64,000 nt of DNA from a virus, in the IMG/VR virus record IMGVR_UViG_3300023180_000036, positions 18,463 through 82,462 of that record; one strand, given 5' to 3'. The notes under the pieces were generated by a model. The model did no database searches. It was not told the DNA's origin and saw only the letters and a list, made by a program, of their open reading frames with translations. Made by a program: the position numbers and the translations under genes. Below, one piece after another: positions 27,524-36,238 of the stretch; positions within the stretch are counted from its first letter, which is position 1; every line of letters starts with the position of its first letter.

Positions 27524-28021
27524 ATGGCTGATCTTACTGAAAATTTTAATTTTCTACAACCTAGCAACTTTAAAGTTGTTATTGACAGAAAAAATTATGG
27601 TAATTTGGAATTTTTTGCACAAAGAGTTGTACATCCTGGGGTAAATGTTACGGCTCCTATAGTACCTTATAGCCGTTTGCAAAGTATTTCTATACCCGGA
27701 GATACTCTTGGTGTTGATGATTTAGCATTTGATGTTCTTGTAGATGAAAATATGACAAGTTATACAGAAGTTTATAATTGGTTAGAAAGTCTTGTTGTGA
27801 CTCCTACAAGAAGTCGAGATAAAATTTTAGCTGAAGATCAAAATGTGGTAGATATAACACTTTCTATATTAAGCAGTCATAATAATGTAATTAAAAAAAT
27901 TAGATATATAGATTGTGTAGTAACAAATATAGGAACTCTTTTATTGGAAGCAGCCGCTACTGAAACACCAGTGGTTACATTTCCAGTAAACTTCAAAGTA
28001 TCATATTTTGAATTAGTATAG
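27524..28021 (+). CDS. gp19-like tail tube / baseplate-associated structural protein, 165 aa
   Basis: PSNFKVVIDRKNYGNLEFFAQ, then HPGVNV, IPYSRLQSISIPGDTLGVDDL and FDVLVDENMTSYTEVYNWL follow the same order of elements as T4-like tail tube proteins. This suggests a tube-fold paralogue, possibly a tail-tube initiator of the gp54/gp48 type. Expressed from its own late promoter but located ahead of recombination genes. The exact T4 counterpart is not certain. Confidence 0.6.
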   Translation: MADLTENFNFLQPSNFKVVIDRKNYGNLEFFAQRVVHPGVNVTAPIVPYSRLQSISIPGDTLGVDDLAFDVLVDENMTSYTEVYNWLESLVVTPTRSRDKILAEDQNVVDITLSILSSHNNVIKKIRYIDCVVTNIGTLLLEAAATETPVVTFPVNFKVSYFELV

Positions 28022-28054
28022 ATACTATTAATAAAATTTATTATGGAGACATAT

Positions 28055-28504
28055 GTGTTGAATCTTGAAAACATACTTAATGAATGGTCAAAAGATAGTG
28101 AAATAGATGAACACCACTTAGATAGATCATCTATACAAATAGCAAAACTTCATTCAAAATATTTACAGTATCTTTCAATAGCAAAATTACAATTGAAAAA
28201 AACTGAACTAAATCAAAAAATTCTACTTAAAGATAAATGGCTTTATTATACAAATAAAATGTCACAAGAAGAAATGGATGAAAGAGGTTGGGATTATGAT
28301 CCATATAATGGTGTTAAAGTTATGAAAGGTGATATGAATCACATTTATGATTCAGATATAGATATACAAGCAAGTGAAGAAAAGATTACTTATTATAAAA
28401 CTTTAGTTGAAACTTTAACAGAAATTGTTTCTAATATTAATTGGAAACACCAGACAATAAGTAATATTATAAAATGGAAACAATTTGAAGCTGGTGGTTT
28501 TTAG
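28055..28504 (+). CDS. uvsY: recombination mediator UvsY
   Basis: Loads UvsX recombinase onto gp32-coated single-stranded DNA. Helical, charged; NLENILNEWSKDSEID...IQIAKLHSKYL and the mid-protein KMSQEEMDERGWDYDPYNG are typical of marine T4-like UvsY. I prefer a GTG start at 28055, six bases after GGAG at 28045-28048; an in-frame ATG at 28043 has no ribosome site. The stop shares one base with the uvsW GTG start. Confidence 0.85.
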   Translation: MLNLENILNEWSKDSEIDEHHLDRSSIQIAKLHSKYLQYLSIAKLQLKKTELNQKILLKDKWLYYTNKMSQEEMDERGWDYDPYNGVKVMKGDMNHIYDSDIDIQASEEKITYYKTLVETLTEIVSNINWKHQTISNIIKWKQFEAGGF

Positions 28505-30012
28505 TGGATATAGTTAAAATACAAAAGAAAGATCATGCAAATATGATTATTGGATGTGATTGGGGTATTGCTCAAGAATTATCTGATTATTTTTCTTTCT
28601 TTGTTCCTGGTTATAAATTTATGCCTTTATATAAAAATAAGGTATGGGACGGCAAAATAAGATTATTTAATGTAAATAATTGTGAACTTTCTTGTGGTCT
28701 TATATCTTATGTAAAAGATTTTTGTGAAAAAAGAAATTATCAATTAGAATATGAAGAAAGCCAATTTGGATTACCTGAATCATATAATGAAATAAATCCA
28801 AATGATATAATGAATTTTATAAAAAATCTTAATCTAAAAAGTAAAGGTGAATCTATTTCTATTAGAGATTACCAATTTAATGCAATATGCGAAGGATTAA
28901 AAAGAAAAAGATCAATACTTTTATCTCCTACAGGATCTGGAAAATCTTTAATTTTATATTGTTTATCTAAATATTGGTTACAAATGCTAACAGATGGTTG
29001 GAAATATCCAAGAGCGGGAAGAGTATTAATCATTGTTCCGACAACATCTTTAGTAGAACAAATGTATGGTGATTTTATAGATTATGGACAAAAACCAGAA
29101 GGTATGCATAAAATATACTCTGGTAAAGATAAAGATTTTGAAAGTGCTATTTGTATAAGTACATGGCAATCAATATATAAAATGCCAGCTGCCTGGTTTG
29201 ATCAGTTTGGTATGGTTTTAGGAGATGAATGTCATGGATTTAAATCAAAATCTCTTACAAATATAATGAATAAATGTAGACTTGCTGAATATAGATTTGG
29301 TACTACAGGCACATTAGATGGAACACAAACTCATCAACTTGTATTAGAAGGTCTTTTTGGCAAGGTAATGAAAGTTACTACAACCAAGACTCTACAAGAT
29401 AATCAGACACTTGCAGATTTAGAAATTTTTATGATACAACTTCAGTATAGCGAAGAAATTAAAAAACAAATAGTAGGATTACAATATCAAGATGAAATAG
29501 ACTATATTGTTAAATATGAACAAAGAAATAAGTTTATAAGGAATCTTGCTTTAGATCAAAAAGGTAATACATTAGTTTTATTTCAGTTTGTTGAAAAACA
29601 TGGAAAACCTCTTTTTGATTTAATAAATACTAAAGCTAAAGAAGGTAGAAAAGTATTTTTTGTAAGTGGTGCTACTGAAACTTCTGATAGAGAAGCTATT
29701 AGAAAAATAACAGAAGGACAAAAAGATGCTATCATTGTTGCTAGTCTTGGTACTTTTAGTACTGGCATTAACATACGGAATTTGCACAATATTATTTTTG
29801 CAAGTCCTTCAAAGTCACAAATCAAGGTCCTACAGTCTATTGGTAGGGGACTTCGGAAATCGGAAGATGGATCAAATACTAGACTCTATGATATAGCTGA
29901 CGATTTTAAATATAAATCGAGAAAAAATTATGCACTTTTGCATAGCGAAGAAAGATTAAAAATTTATAAAAAAGAAAAATTTAATTTTAAATTCTATAAG
30001 GTTCCAATATGA
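28504..30012 (+). CDS. uvsW: DNA helicase UvsW
   Basis: Superfamily 2 helicase that unwinds R-loops and recombination intermediates and helps switch replication from origin to recombination mode. GTG start. Walker A SPTGSGKS (141-148), DECH box (241-244), and helicase motifs near GTTGTLDGT and ASLGTFSTGINIRNL, then QSIGRGLRK (motif VI). 502 residues, equal to T4 UvsW in size. It overlaps the next gene by four bases (ATGA). Confidence 0.95.
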   Translation: MDIVKIQKKDHANMIIGCDWGIAQELSDYFSFFVPGYKFMPLYKNKVWDGKIRLFNVNNCELSCGLISYVKDFCEKRNYQLEYEESQFGLPESYNEINPNDIMNFIKNLNLKSKGESISIRDYQFNAICEGLKRKRSILLSPTGSGKSLILYCLSKYWLQMLTDGWKYPRAGRVLIIVPTTSLVEQMYGDFIDYGQKPEGMHKIYSGKDKDFESAICISTWQSIYKMPAAWFDQFGMVLGDECHGFKSKSLTNIMNKCRLAEYRFGTTGTLDGTQTHQLVLEGLFGKVMKVTTTKTLQDNQTLADLEIFMIQLQYSEEIKKQIVGLQYQDEIDYIVKYEQRNKFIRNLALDQKGNTLVLFQFVEKHGKPLFDLINTKAKEGRKVFFVSGATETSDREAIRKITEGQKDAIIVASLGTFSTGINIRNLHNIIFASPSKSQIKVLQSIGRGLRKSEDGSNTRLYDIADDFKYKSRKNYALLHSEERLKIYKKEKFNFKFYKVPI

Positions 30013-30431
30013 TTGACATAAACAACGTTAAACAAATAAAACTTTCAGATGGTTCGGAAATTATTTGCGAAATAATGGAAGAACTCGAAGAAGATATTGT
30101 TGTTCGCTGTGCTTTTAGAATAGCAAGAATTGATTTAGATGTAGAAAGAAGTTATTATATGTTTAAACCTTGGATGACATATGTAGAAGAACCTGATCAT
30201 TTCGTAACAATTAATTTATATCATTTACTTGCCGCTACAATTCCATCCAAAGAAATTTTAGAACAATATGAAAATGCTATAGAAAAAATTAATGAAGCAC
30301 GAAATGAAAAACAAGATAATATAATCCAAGCTTCAACTAAAGAAGTAAAAGATCAGATTACAGTAAAACACGATTCAGAATCTGATAATGTATTAAAATT
30401 CAATTTTGTGGATAAAACTAAATTACATTAG
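30009..30431 (+). CDS. conserved T4-like phage protein, Sm-like N-terminal fold, 140 aa
   Basis: The N-terminal ~80 residues (VKQIKLSDGSEIICEIMEE ... YYMFKPWMTYVEEP) resemble the small beta-barrel (LSm-like) proteins encoded next to uvsW/gp55 in T4-like cyanophages. The C-terminal 50 residues are charged and probably disordered. Function unknown. A rightward and a leftward promoter follow within 150 bases. Confidence 0.6.
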   Translation: MIDINNVKQIKLSDGSEIICEIMEELEEDIVVRCAFRIARIDLDVERSYYMFKPWMTYVEEPDHFVTINLYHLLAATIPSKEILEQYENAIEKINEARNEKQDNIIQASTKEVKDQITVKHDSESDNVLKFNFVDKTKLH

Positions 30432-30461
30432 TATTCCCTATCCTCAACTAAGTACTCTTTT

Positions 30462-30490
30462 ATTATATACTAGATTCGGGTAGCTGTAAA
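30462..30490 (-). promoter_or_regulatory. divergent promoter (minus strand), TTTACA-17-TATAAT
   Basis: On the minus strand, TTTACA (30490 to 30485), exactly 17 bases, then TATAAT (30467 to 30462). It faces leftward into the 3' ends of the 30009 gene and uvsW, so any transcript would be antisense. No convincing open reading frame follows on that strand. Confidence 0.65.
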
Positions 30491-30532
30491 CAAAAAAATA
30501 TTGCAATTTTAAATAAATTAGTTGTTTACAGC
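30483..30532. repeat. 11-bp perfect inverted repeat around two divergent -35 boxes
   Basis: GCTGTAAACAA at 30483-30493 and its exact complement TTGTTTACAGC at 30522-30532, 28 bases apart. Each arm contains the TTTACA of one of the two divergent promoters, so the dyad may be a binding site for a regulator as well as a pair of -35 elements. Confidence 0.85.
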
Positions 30533-30553
30533 CATCTTGTATTAGTTTATAAT
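30525..30553 (+). promoter_or_regulatory. middle/early promoter of gp55, TTTACA-17-TATAAT
   Basis: TTTACA 30525-30530, 17-base spacer, TATAAT 30548-30553. An AAAAGG site precedes the gp55 ATG at 30577. Host sigma-70-type recognition is expected. Confidence 0.9.
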
Positions 30554-30576
30554 ATATAGGTAAAAGGTTTATATTT

Positions 30577-31173
30577 ATGGTAAAGAAAACAAAAAACGTA
30601 CACTATATTAATAATTCAGAATTTTCTCTGGCTATTGTTGATTATGTTAAAAAAGTTACTGTGGCAAAGGAAAGCAATGAAACTTTGCCTGTTGTCCCAG
30701 ATTATATAGCTAAAAGCTTTTTACAAATTGCTGAAAATTTATCCCATAAATCCAATTTTATTAGATATACATATCGTGAAGAAATGGTAATGGATGCAGT
30801 TGAAAACTGTTTAAAAGCAATAGAAAATTATGATATAAATGCAACAACAAGATCAGGTAAACCAAATGCTTTTGCTTATTTCACTCAAATTATATGGTAT
30901 GCTTTTTTACGAAGAATTACAAAAGAAAAGAAACAACAAGATATTAAAGAAAAATATTTAGCACAATCAGGAATTGATGCTTTCCTAGTAACAGAACTTG
31001 GTACAACAGACCCATCATCTCAAGTGGCTAATCACTTTATAGATACATTAAAAGATAGAATTGATAAAGTAAAAGCTTATGATACAGAAATTAAAACCTT
31101 TTCAAAGAAAATAAAAAATAAAAAGAAAAGAGCAATTAATGTAGACTCTGATTTATCGGATTTTTTGGAATAA
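30577..31173 (+). CDS. 55: late-transcription sigma factor gp55
   Basis: T4-like gp55 binds host RNA polymerase and recognises TATAAATA late promoters, which recur throughout this window. Conserved blocks: YREEMVMDAVENCLKAIENYD (about 66-87) and AFAYFTQIIWYAFLRRITKEKKQQ (about 101-124), a minimal sigma region 2. The C-terminal 35 residues are Lys-rich with a final acidic-hydrophobic tail (SDLSDFLE), comparable to the clamp-binding end of T4 gp55. 198 residues (T4: 185). Confidence 0.93.
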   Translation: MVKKTKNVHYINNSEFSLAIVDYVKKVTVAKESNETLPVVPDYIAKSFLQIAENLSHKSNFIRYTYREEMVMDAVENCLKAIENYDINATTRSGKPNAFAYFTQIIWYAFLRRITKEKKQQDIKEKYLAQSGIDAFLVTELGTTDPSSQVANHFIDTLKDRIDKVKAYDTEIKTFSKKIKNKKKRAINVDSDLSDFLE

Positions 31174-31180
31174 TATATAA

Positions 31181-32242
31181 ATGAAAATAGCAGTATTAAA
31201 TGATACTCATTGCGGTATCAGGAATAGTTCTGATGTGTTTTTAAATAATGCAGCAGATTTTTATGAAAACATCTTTTTCCCATATTGTAAAGAAAATGAT
31301 ATTAAGCAAATTATTCATCTTGGTGATTATTATGATCATCGTAAATTTGTTAATTTTAGGGCGTTAAATCATAATAGGAAACATTTTTTATCACATCTAC
31401 GTGATTATGGTATGACTATGGATATTATACCTGGTAATCATGATACCTATTATAAAAATACAAACGATTTAAATAGCCTAAAAGAACTACTCGGCCATTT
31501 TATGAACGAAATTAATATTATTATGGACCCACGTGTTCTTGAATACGGCTCACTTAAAATTGCAATGTTACCCTGGATTACCCAAGAGAATTATGATAAA
31601 TCTATGGAATTTATTAAAAACTGTAAAGCTGATTGGCTGGGCGGGCATCTTGAATTAACAGGATTTGATCTTATGAGAGGAGTTGTAAATAAACATGGTA
31701 TGGATCACTCTGTTTTTTCAAGATTTGAAAAAGTTTTATCTGGTCATTTCCATACTAAATCACATAAAGATAATGTAATTTATTTAGGAACACAAATGGA
31801 ATTTTTCTGGTCAGATGCTCATGATCCTAAATATTTTCATGTAATAGATACCGAAACAAGAGAAATGGAAGCTATTAGAAATCCATATACTTTATTTGAA
31901 AAAATAATATATGATGATTCAAAAAGGAATTATTCAGAATATAATGTAGATCATTTAGATTATAAATTTGTAAAAATAGTTGTAATTAATAAATCTGACC
32001 TCTTTACATTTGACCGTTTTATTGATAGAATACAAAATAGAAAGATTCATGAATTAAAAATTGCAGAAAACTTTAATGAGTTTATCGGAGAAAATGTTGA
32101 AGATGAAAATATCTCTTTAGAGGACACCGAAATGCTATTAGATAGTTATGTTGATGCAGTTGAAACTGATCTTGATAAAGATAAAATAAAAGTAAATATG
32201 AGAAAACTTTTAACAGAAGCACAGTCTATGGAAATAGTTTAA
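31181..32242 (+). CDS. 47: recombination endonuclease subunit gp47 (Mre11-like)
   Basis: Metallophosphoesterase nuclease partner of gp46. Metal-binding motifs are in order: NDTHCG (7-12), HLGDYYDHR (about 47-55), PGNHDTYY (about 87-94), GGHLE (about 153) and SGHFHTKS (about 188-195). 353 residues, near T4 (339). The complex resects DNA ends to feed UvsX-dependent recombination. Its stop shares two bases with a tiny basic gene and then gp46. Confidence 0.95.
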   Translation: MKIAVLNDTHCGIRNSSDVFLNNAADFYENIFFPYCKENDIKQIIHLGDYYDHRKFVNFRALNHNRKHFLSHLRDYGMTMDIIPGNHDTYYKNTNDLNSLKELLGHFMNEINIIMDPRVLEYGSLKIAMLPWITQENYDKSMEFIKNCKADWLGGHLELTGFDLMRGVVNKHGMDHSVFSRFEKVLSGHFHTKSHKDNVIYLGTQMEFFWSDAHDPKYFHVIDTETREMEAIRNPYTLFEKIIYDDSKRNYSEYNVDHLDYKFVKIVVINKSDLFTFDRFIDRIQNRKIHELKIAENFNEFIGENVEDENISLEDTEMLLDSYVDAVETDLDKDKIKVNMRKLLTEAQSMEIV

Positions 32243-32355
32243 TGCCAAAACGTGAAAAGATAAGCTGTTTATCAAAGAAATGGGAAAAAGCTTTTAAGAA
32301 AGCTGCCAAGAAAAAAGATAGACAAAAATCTAAAAAAGAAATAAGGCAGAGATAA
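32242..32355 (+). CDS. tiny basic protein between gp47 and gp46, 37 aa
   Basis: ATG within TAATG of the gp47 stop and a stop that itself forms TAATG with gp46, so it is perfectly nested between two partner genes. The peptide is about half Lys/Arg (MPKREKISCLSKKW..., then KKKDRQKSKKEIR) and would bind nucleic acid or an acidic protein. Exact coupling at both ends makes translation likely. Confidence 0.6.
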   Translation: MPKREKISCLSKKWEKAFKKAAKKKDRQKSKKEIRQR

Positions 32356-34073
32356 TGATTATTTTTAAATCTATTCGATATAAAAACTTTTTATCGACAG
32401 GTAATAATTGGACAAATATTAGTCTTAATAAATCAAAATCCACTCTTATAGTAGGGCAGAATGGTGCCGGAAAGTCAACAATTCTTGATGCTCTTTCTTT
32501 TGCTTTGTTTGGCAAGCCTCATCGTAATATTAATAAACCACAATTGGTTAATACAATTAATAATAAAGATAGTATTGTAGAAGTAGAATTTATTATAGGA
32601 AAGTCTATTTTTAAAGTTGTTCGTGGTATTAAACCGCAAATATTTGAAATATGGAAAAATGGTGAGATGATTAATCAATCTTCTCATGCCAAGGAGTACC
32701 AGAAGATCCTTGAACAAAACATTATTAAGCTTAATCATAAAAGCTTTCATCAAATTGTTGTGCTTGGTTCCTCTTCCTTTATTCCTTTCATGCAACTCCC
32801 TGCACAACATAGGAGAGATGTAATTGAGGATCTTCTGGACATTAATGTTTTTTCAAAGATGAACATTCTCATAAAAGAAAAAAATAGTATTTTAAAAGAA
32901 AAGTTAAAAGATAATTCATATCAATTAGATATATTAAATAACAAACTAGAATCTCAGAGAAAATATATCAGAGATATAACTCAAATAAATGAGGATGAGA
33001 TTAATGATAAAAAAGAAAAAATATCCGAAGTACAAAAGAACATCGAAGGATTACACCATTCAAATGCCGAATTTTCGAGTTTTATTCAAGACTCTGCCGA
33101 AAACACAAGAGATGCACTTAAAGAAGCCAATGATGAGAAACAGTCCATTCTGCACGATAAGGCTACTGCGACATCAACCATTAAGTCAATTGTTAAAGAA
33201 TCGAAATTTTATGAAAAGAATGATAACTGCCCGACGTGTTCGCAAGTCATAGATCCAGAACTTAAATCAAAAAAGATTGAAGAGTGTAAACATAATGCAC
33301 TTGATATCAAAAAACAGATGGATTTACTTGAAGAAAAAAATAAAGAATTAACAGAAAGATTGGAATATTGGAATATACAAACAGAAAAAATTCGTGATTT
33401 TCAATCTAAGATAAATGGTAATAATCAAACCATAGAATCTTTACTTTCTCAAATACAAAGTTTAAATAAGGATATTGAAAGATTAAGTTCCAGAGAAGGC
33501 GATATAGGTGAAGCCAACGAAGAACTTAATAATATGATTGAAGAAAGAAATAATTTAATGGAATTTAAATTAGAACTTAATGAAGAATATTCTTATAATA
33601 ATGTTATGGCAGAAATGCTTAAAGATACGGGTATTAAAACTAAAGTCATTAAACAATACATACCTGTTATCAATAAACTCGTGAATCAATATCTTCAAGT
33701 TCTTGATTTCTTTGTTCATTTTAATTTAGATGAAAGTTTCCAAGAAACTATTAGATCCCGTCATAGAGATGCTTTTTCATATGATTCTTTTTCTGAAGGA
33801 GAAAAACAAAGAATAGATCTTGCATTATTATTTACTTGGCGCATGATAGCCAAAATGAAAAATTCTGTAGCCACTAATTTACTTATATTAGATGAAACTT
33901 TTGATTCATCTTTAGATCATGATGGTGTAGATAATCTTATGAAAATCCTACATACTCTTGATGATGATACAAATGTTTTTGTTATATCTCATAAAGGAGA
34001 AATACTTGATGGAAAATTTGAAGAAAAGCTGGAGTTTAGAAAAGAGAAAAACTTCAGTAAGATGGTGGCATAA
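32355..34073 (+). CDS. 46: recombination endonuclease subunit gp46 (Rad50/SbcC-like)
   Basis: SMC-like ATPase. Walker A GQNGAGKS (34-41), long coiled coils on both sides of a CPTC zinc-hook motif (about residue 294), ABC signature SEGEKQRIDLALLF and Walker B NLLILDETFD near the C-terminus. 572 residues, equal to T4 gp46 within a few percent. Functions with gp47 in end resection and host DNA degradation. TAATG overlap with the next gene. Confidence 0.96.
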   Translation: MIIFKSIRYKNFLSTGNNWTNISLNKSKSTLIVGQNGAGKSTILDALSFALFGKPHRNINKPQLVNTINNKDSIVEVEFIIGKSIFKVVRGIKPQIFEIWKNGEMINQSSHAKEYQKILEQNIIKLNHKSFHQIVVLGSSSFIPFMQLPAQHRRDVIEDLLDINVFSKMNILIKEKNSILKEKLKDNSYQLDILNNKLESQRKYIRDITQINEDEINDKKEKISEVQKNIEGLHHSNAEFSSFIQDSAENTRDALKEANDEKQSILHDKATATSTIKSIVKESKFYEKNDNCPTCSQVIDPELKSKKIEECKHNALDIKKQMDLLEEKNKELTERLEYWNIQTEKIRDFQSKINGNNQTIESLLSQIQSLNKDIERLSSREGDIGEANEELNNMIEERNNLMEFKLELNEEYSYNNVMAEMLKDTGIKTKVIKQYIPVINKLVNQYLQVLDFFVHFNLDESFQETIRSRHRDAFSYDSFSEGEKQRIDLALLFTWRMIAKMKNSVATNLLILDETFDSSLDHDGVDNLMKILHTLDDDTNVFVISHKGEILDGKFEEKLEFRKEKNFSKMVA

Positions 34074-35272
34074 TGCCAAATATTGAAATAACAACCAAAC
34101 CTACAGGTAGAAGCCCAGAAAATAAATATTTTTTAGGAGAAAAAACAAAACATCTTGATTTAACTAGACCCAAATATAATAAAATTGGAAATTTAGAAGA
34201 TTATGAAGTAATGCGTATGAGAATGGATCTTATGGACTATTCTCACAATCTTGTATTTTATACTGCCGGTTTATGTTTTCGTGTAGAAACTAATGATGAT
34301 AGACACGCACAGTTTGTTCGTAATATGTTTCCAGTAGTAGATAATCCTTTACAATACACTGCCGATTGGACAATTATTCATAATACGGAAATGGTAGTTG
34401 ATAAACCATATATCTATGTTAATTTAGATGAACATGTTATGTTAATTTGTGGTACTACATTTTTAGGAGAAATTAAAAAAGGTATCTTTGGTATTATTAG
34501 TTTTGAATTACCAGAAAAAGATATTCTACCTATGCATTGTAGTGCATTTACATATAATGATACAACTAATCTTATGTTTGGATTAAGTGGTACTGGTAAA
34601 ACCACATTAAGTAGTGATCCAGAATATAAACTAATTAGTGATGATGAAGTTTACTGGGATGATACTGGCATTCATATGGTAGAAACGGGCTGCTATGCTA
34701 AAAGTGAAGGTCTGACTCCAGAAACTCATCATACTATTTTTTATGCTGTTGAAGATGCTAGAAAAAAAGAATGTTTAGTAATAGAAAATCCTGGTGTATC
34801 AAATGCTAGATTAAGTTATCCTATAACTTCTGTTGAAAATGCATATTATAGTAATGAAGATTTTGGTCACCCAGATAATATATTTTTCTTAACTATGGAT
34901 GCAACTGGTACCTTTCCACCAGTATCTAAGATTGATGATAAGGCAGTAAAGCGTTTCTTTGAAACGGGTTATACCAGTCAAATGCCAGGTACTGAAGCAG
35001 GATCTGAAGAAATAAAACCATTATTTAGCCCATGCTATGGATCACCATTTATGCCGAGAGCAGTAAAAGAGTATAGTGATTTATTAATGAAAAAGGTTCG
35101 GAAACACGAATGTAATGTTTATTTAATCAACACTGGTATGGATACTAATGGTAATAGATATGCTTTAGATTTTACTCGTAAAACAGTAAAGACTGCAATA
35201 GATATAGGTTATAGTATTAATAATGATATACCTAATATGTTAGAAAAATTAATTGATAGATATGGAAAATAA
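34073..35272 (+). CDS. pckA: phosphoenolpyruvate carboxykinase (ATP) homologue, 399 aa
   Basis: Bacterial enzymes convert oxaloacetate plus ATP to PEP, CO2 and ADP. Family features here: TGRSPENKY (Arg13, oxaloacetate loop), GEIKKGIF (Lys135-Lys136), MHCSAF (His155), FGLSGTGKTTLS (169-180, kinase P-loop), LISDDEVYW (Asp190-Asp191) and ARLSYPI (Arg246). The Lys/His/Asp set of Mn ligands and both key arginines are therefore kept. The chain is about 130 residues shorter than typical (~530): roughly 50 N-terminal residues and the C-terminal adenine-contacting segment (PGV...DPRNTY-type) are missing. It is wedged between gp46 and gp45. Activity is unproven; it could be a nucleotide-dependent enzyme of altered specificity. 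Confidence 0.88.
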   Translation: MPNIEITTKPTGRSPENKYFLGEKTKHLDLTRPKYNKIGNLEDYEVMRMRMDLMDYSHNLVFYTAGLCFRVETNDDRHAQFVRNMFPVVDNPLQYTADWTIIHNTEMVVDKPYIYVNLDEHVMLICGTTFLGEIKKGIFGIISFELPEKDILPMHCSAFTYNDTTNLMFGLSGTGKTTLSSDPEYKLISDDEVYWDDTGIHMVETGCYAKSEGLTPETHHTIFYAVEDARKKECLVIENPGVSNARLSYPITSVENAYYSNEDFGHPDNIFFLTMDATGTFPPVSKIDDKAVKRFFETGYTSQMPGTEAGSEEIKPLFSPCYGSPFMPRAVKEYSDLLMKKVRKHECNVYLINTGMDTNGNRYALDFTRKTVKTAIDIGYSINNDIPNMLEKLIDRYGK

Positions 35273-35275
35273 TTG

Positions 35276-35304
35276 TTTACTATATTAGAAAAATATGATA
35301 TAAT
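35276..35304 (+). promoter_or_regulatory. promoter TTTACT-17-TATAAT (gp45)
   Basis: TTTACT 35276-35281, 17-base spacer, TATAAT 35299-35304. It begins four bases after the PEP carboxykinase stop and gives the clamp gene its own start. Confidence 0.85.
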
Positions 35305-35337
35305 TAGCTATGTTTTATGAAATGGAGAAAAATTATA

Positions 35338-36012
35338 ATGGAACTTAGTGAATCAACACTTTCGGTGTTAAAGAATTATGCTTCAATAAATTCAAATTTA
35401 GTTATTAATGAAGGCAATACACTTCAAACTATCTCTGAAGCAAAAAATATTCTTTCTAAGGCTGAAATTAAGGAAACCTTTCCAAGAACATTTGGTATTT
35501 ATGATCTAAATGAATTTTTGGGTGTCCTTGGTTTGGTAGATTCGCCACGGCTTAATTTTGAACAAGATTATGTTATTATTGGAGATTCTACTGGAAGATC
35601 AAAGATAAAATATTTTTATTCTGATACTGAAATATTAACTTCTCCTTCAAAAGAAGTAAAAATGCCAGATACAGATATAAGGTTTACTCTTGACGGAGAT
35701 ACTTTAAATAAAGTAAAAAGAGCAGCATCTGCTCTTGGTCATGGTGAATTACATGTGAGACCTAGTGGATCAAGTGTAAGTTTAGTTGTTACATCAGGTG
35801 AAAATGCTACTGCAAATAGTTTTTCTATTGATGTGGAAGGTAGTTCTAACACTGATAAATACAATTTTATTTTTAATATTTCTAATTTAAAAATTGATCA
35901 AGGAGATTATGAAGTAGAAATTTCTTCAAAACTAATTTCTAAATTTACTAAAAGTACTGGTGATCTTATGTACTGGATTGCCCTTGAAAAGACATCAACA
36001 TACGGAGAATAA
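35338..36012 (+). CDS. 45: sliding clamp gp45
   Basis: Trimeric clamp for gp43 polymerase; also the mobile activator of late transcription with gp55. ATG at 35338 follows GGAG at 35324-35327 and gives MELSESTLSVLKNYASIN, the usual start; an upstream ATG at 35317 lies before the ribosome site. YDLNEFLGVLGL, MPDTDIRFTL and the C-terminal YWIALEK agree with T4-like clamps. 224 residues, near T4 (228). Confidence 0.95.
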   Translation: MELSESTLSVLKNYASINSNLVINEGNTLQTISEAKNILSKAEIKETFPRTFGIYDLNEFLGVLGLVDSPRLNFEQDYVIIGDSTGRSKIKYFYSDTEILTSPSKEVKMPDTDIRFTLDGDTLNKVKRAASALGHGELHVRPSGSSVSLVVTSGENATANSFSIDVEGSSNTDKYNFIFNISNLKIDQGDYEVEISSKLISKFTKSTGDLMYWIALEKTSTYGE

Positions 36013-36015
36013 TAA

Positions 36016-36216
36016 ATGTCTGATAAAGAAGATCAAAAACGAGCAATGGAACTTTTGAATCAAATTGCCCGTAGTTCAATTGCTATTATTGATACTATTA
36101 CACAACGTGGCGGTTTTCGTGGAGAAGAATTGTCTACTATTGGTAACCTACGTGACCAGTGTACACAAGGTGTGCAAGTTGTAGAAAATTGGAAACAAGA
36201 ACAAGCCGAAGATTAA
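36016..36216 (+). CDS. small helical hypothetical protein, 66 aa
   Basis: Located between clamp and clamp-loader genes with GGAGA upstream. All-helical: AMELLNQIARSSIAIIDTIT, a Gly-rich turn, and IGNLRDQCTQGVQVVENW. In T4 the 45/44 junction has no such gene. Function unknown; position suggests a replication accessory role. Confidence 0.55.
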   Translation: MSDKEDQKRAMELLNQIARSSIAIIDTITQRGGFRGEELSTIGNLRDQCTQGVQVVENWKQEQAED

Positions 36217-36238
36217 TATTTAAGGATATTATTATATT

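Noticed and set aside
30428-30470. A small minus-strand gene from the leftward promoter
   Set aside because: A GAGG-like site and ATG are present on the minus strand, but the ATG is followed immediately by TAA, so no peptide gene is supported.
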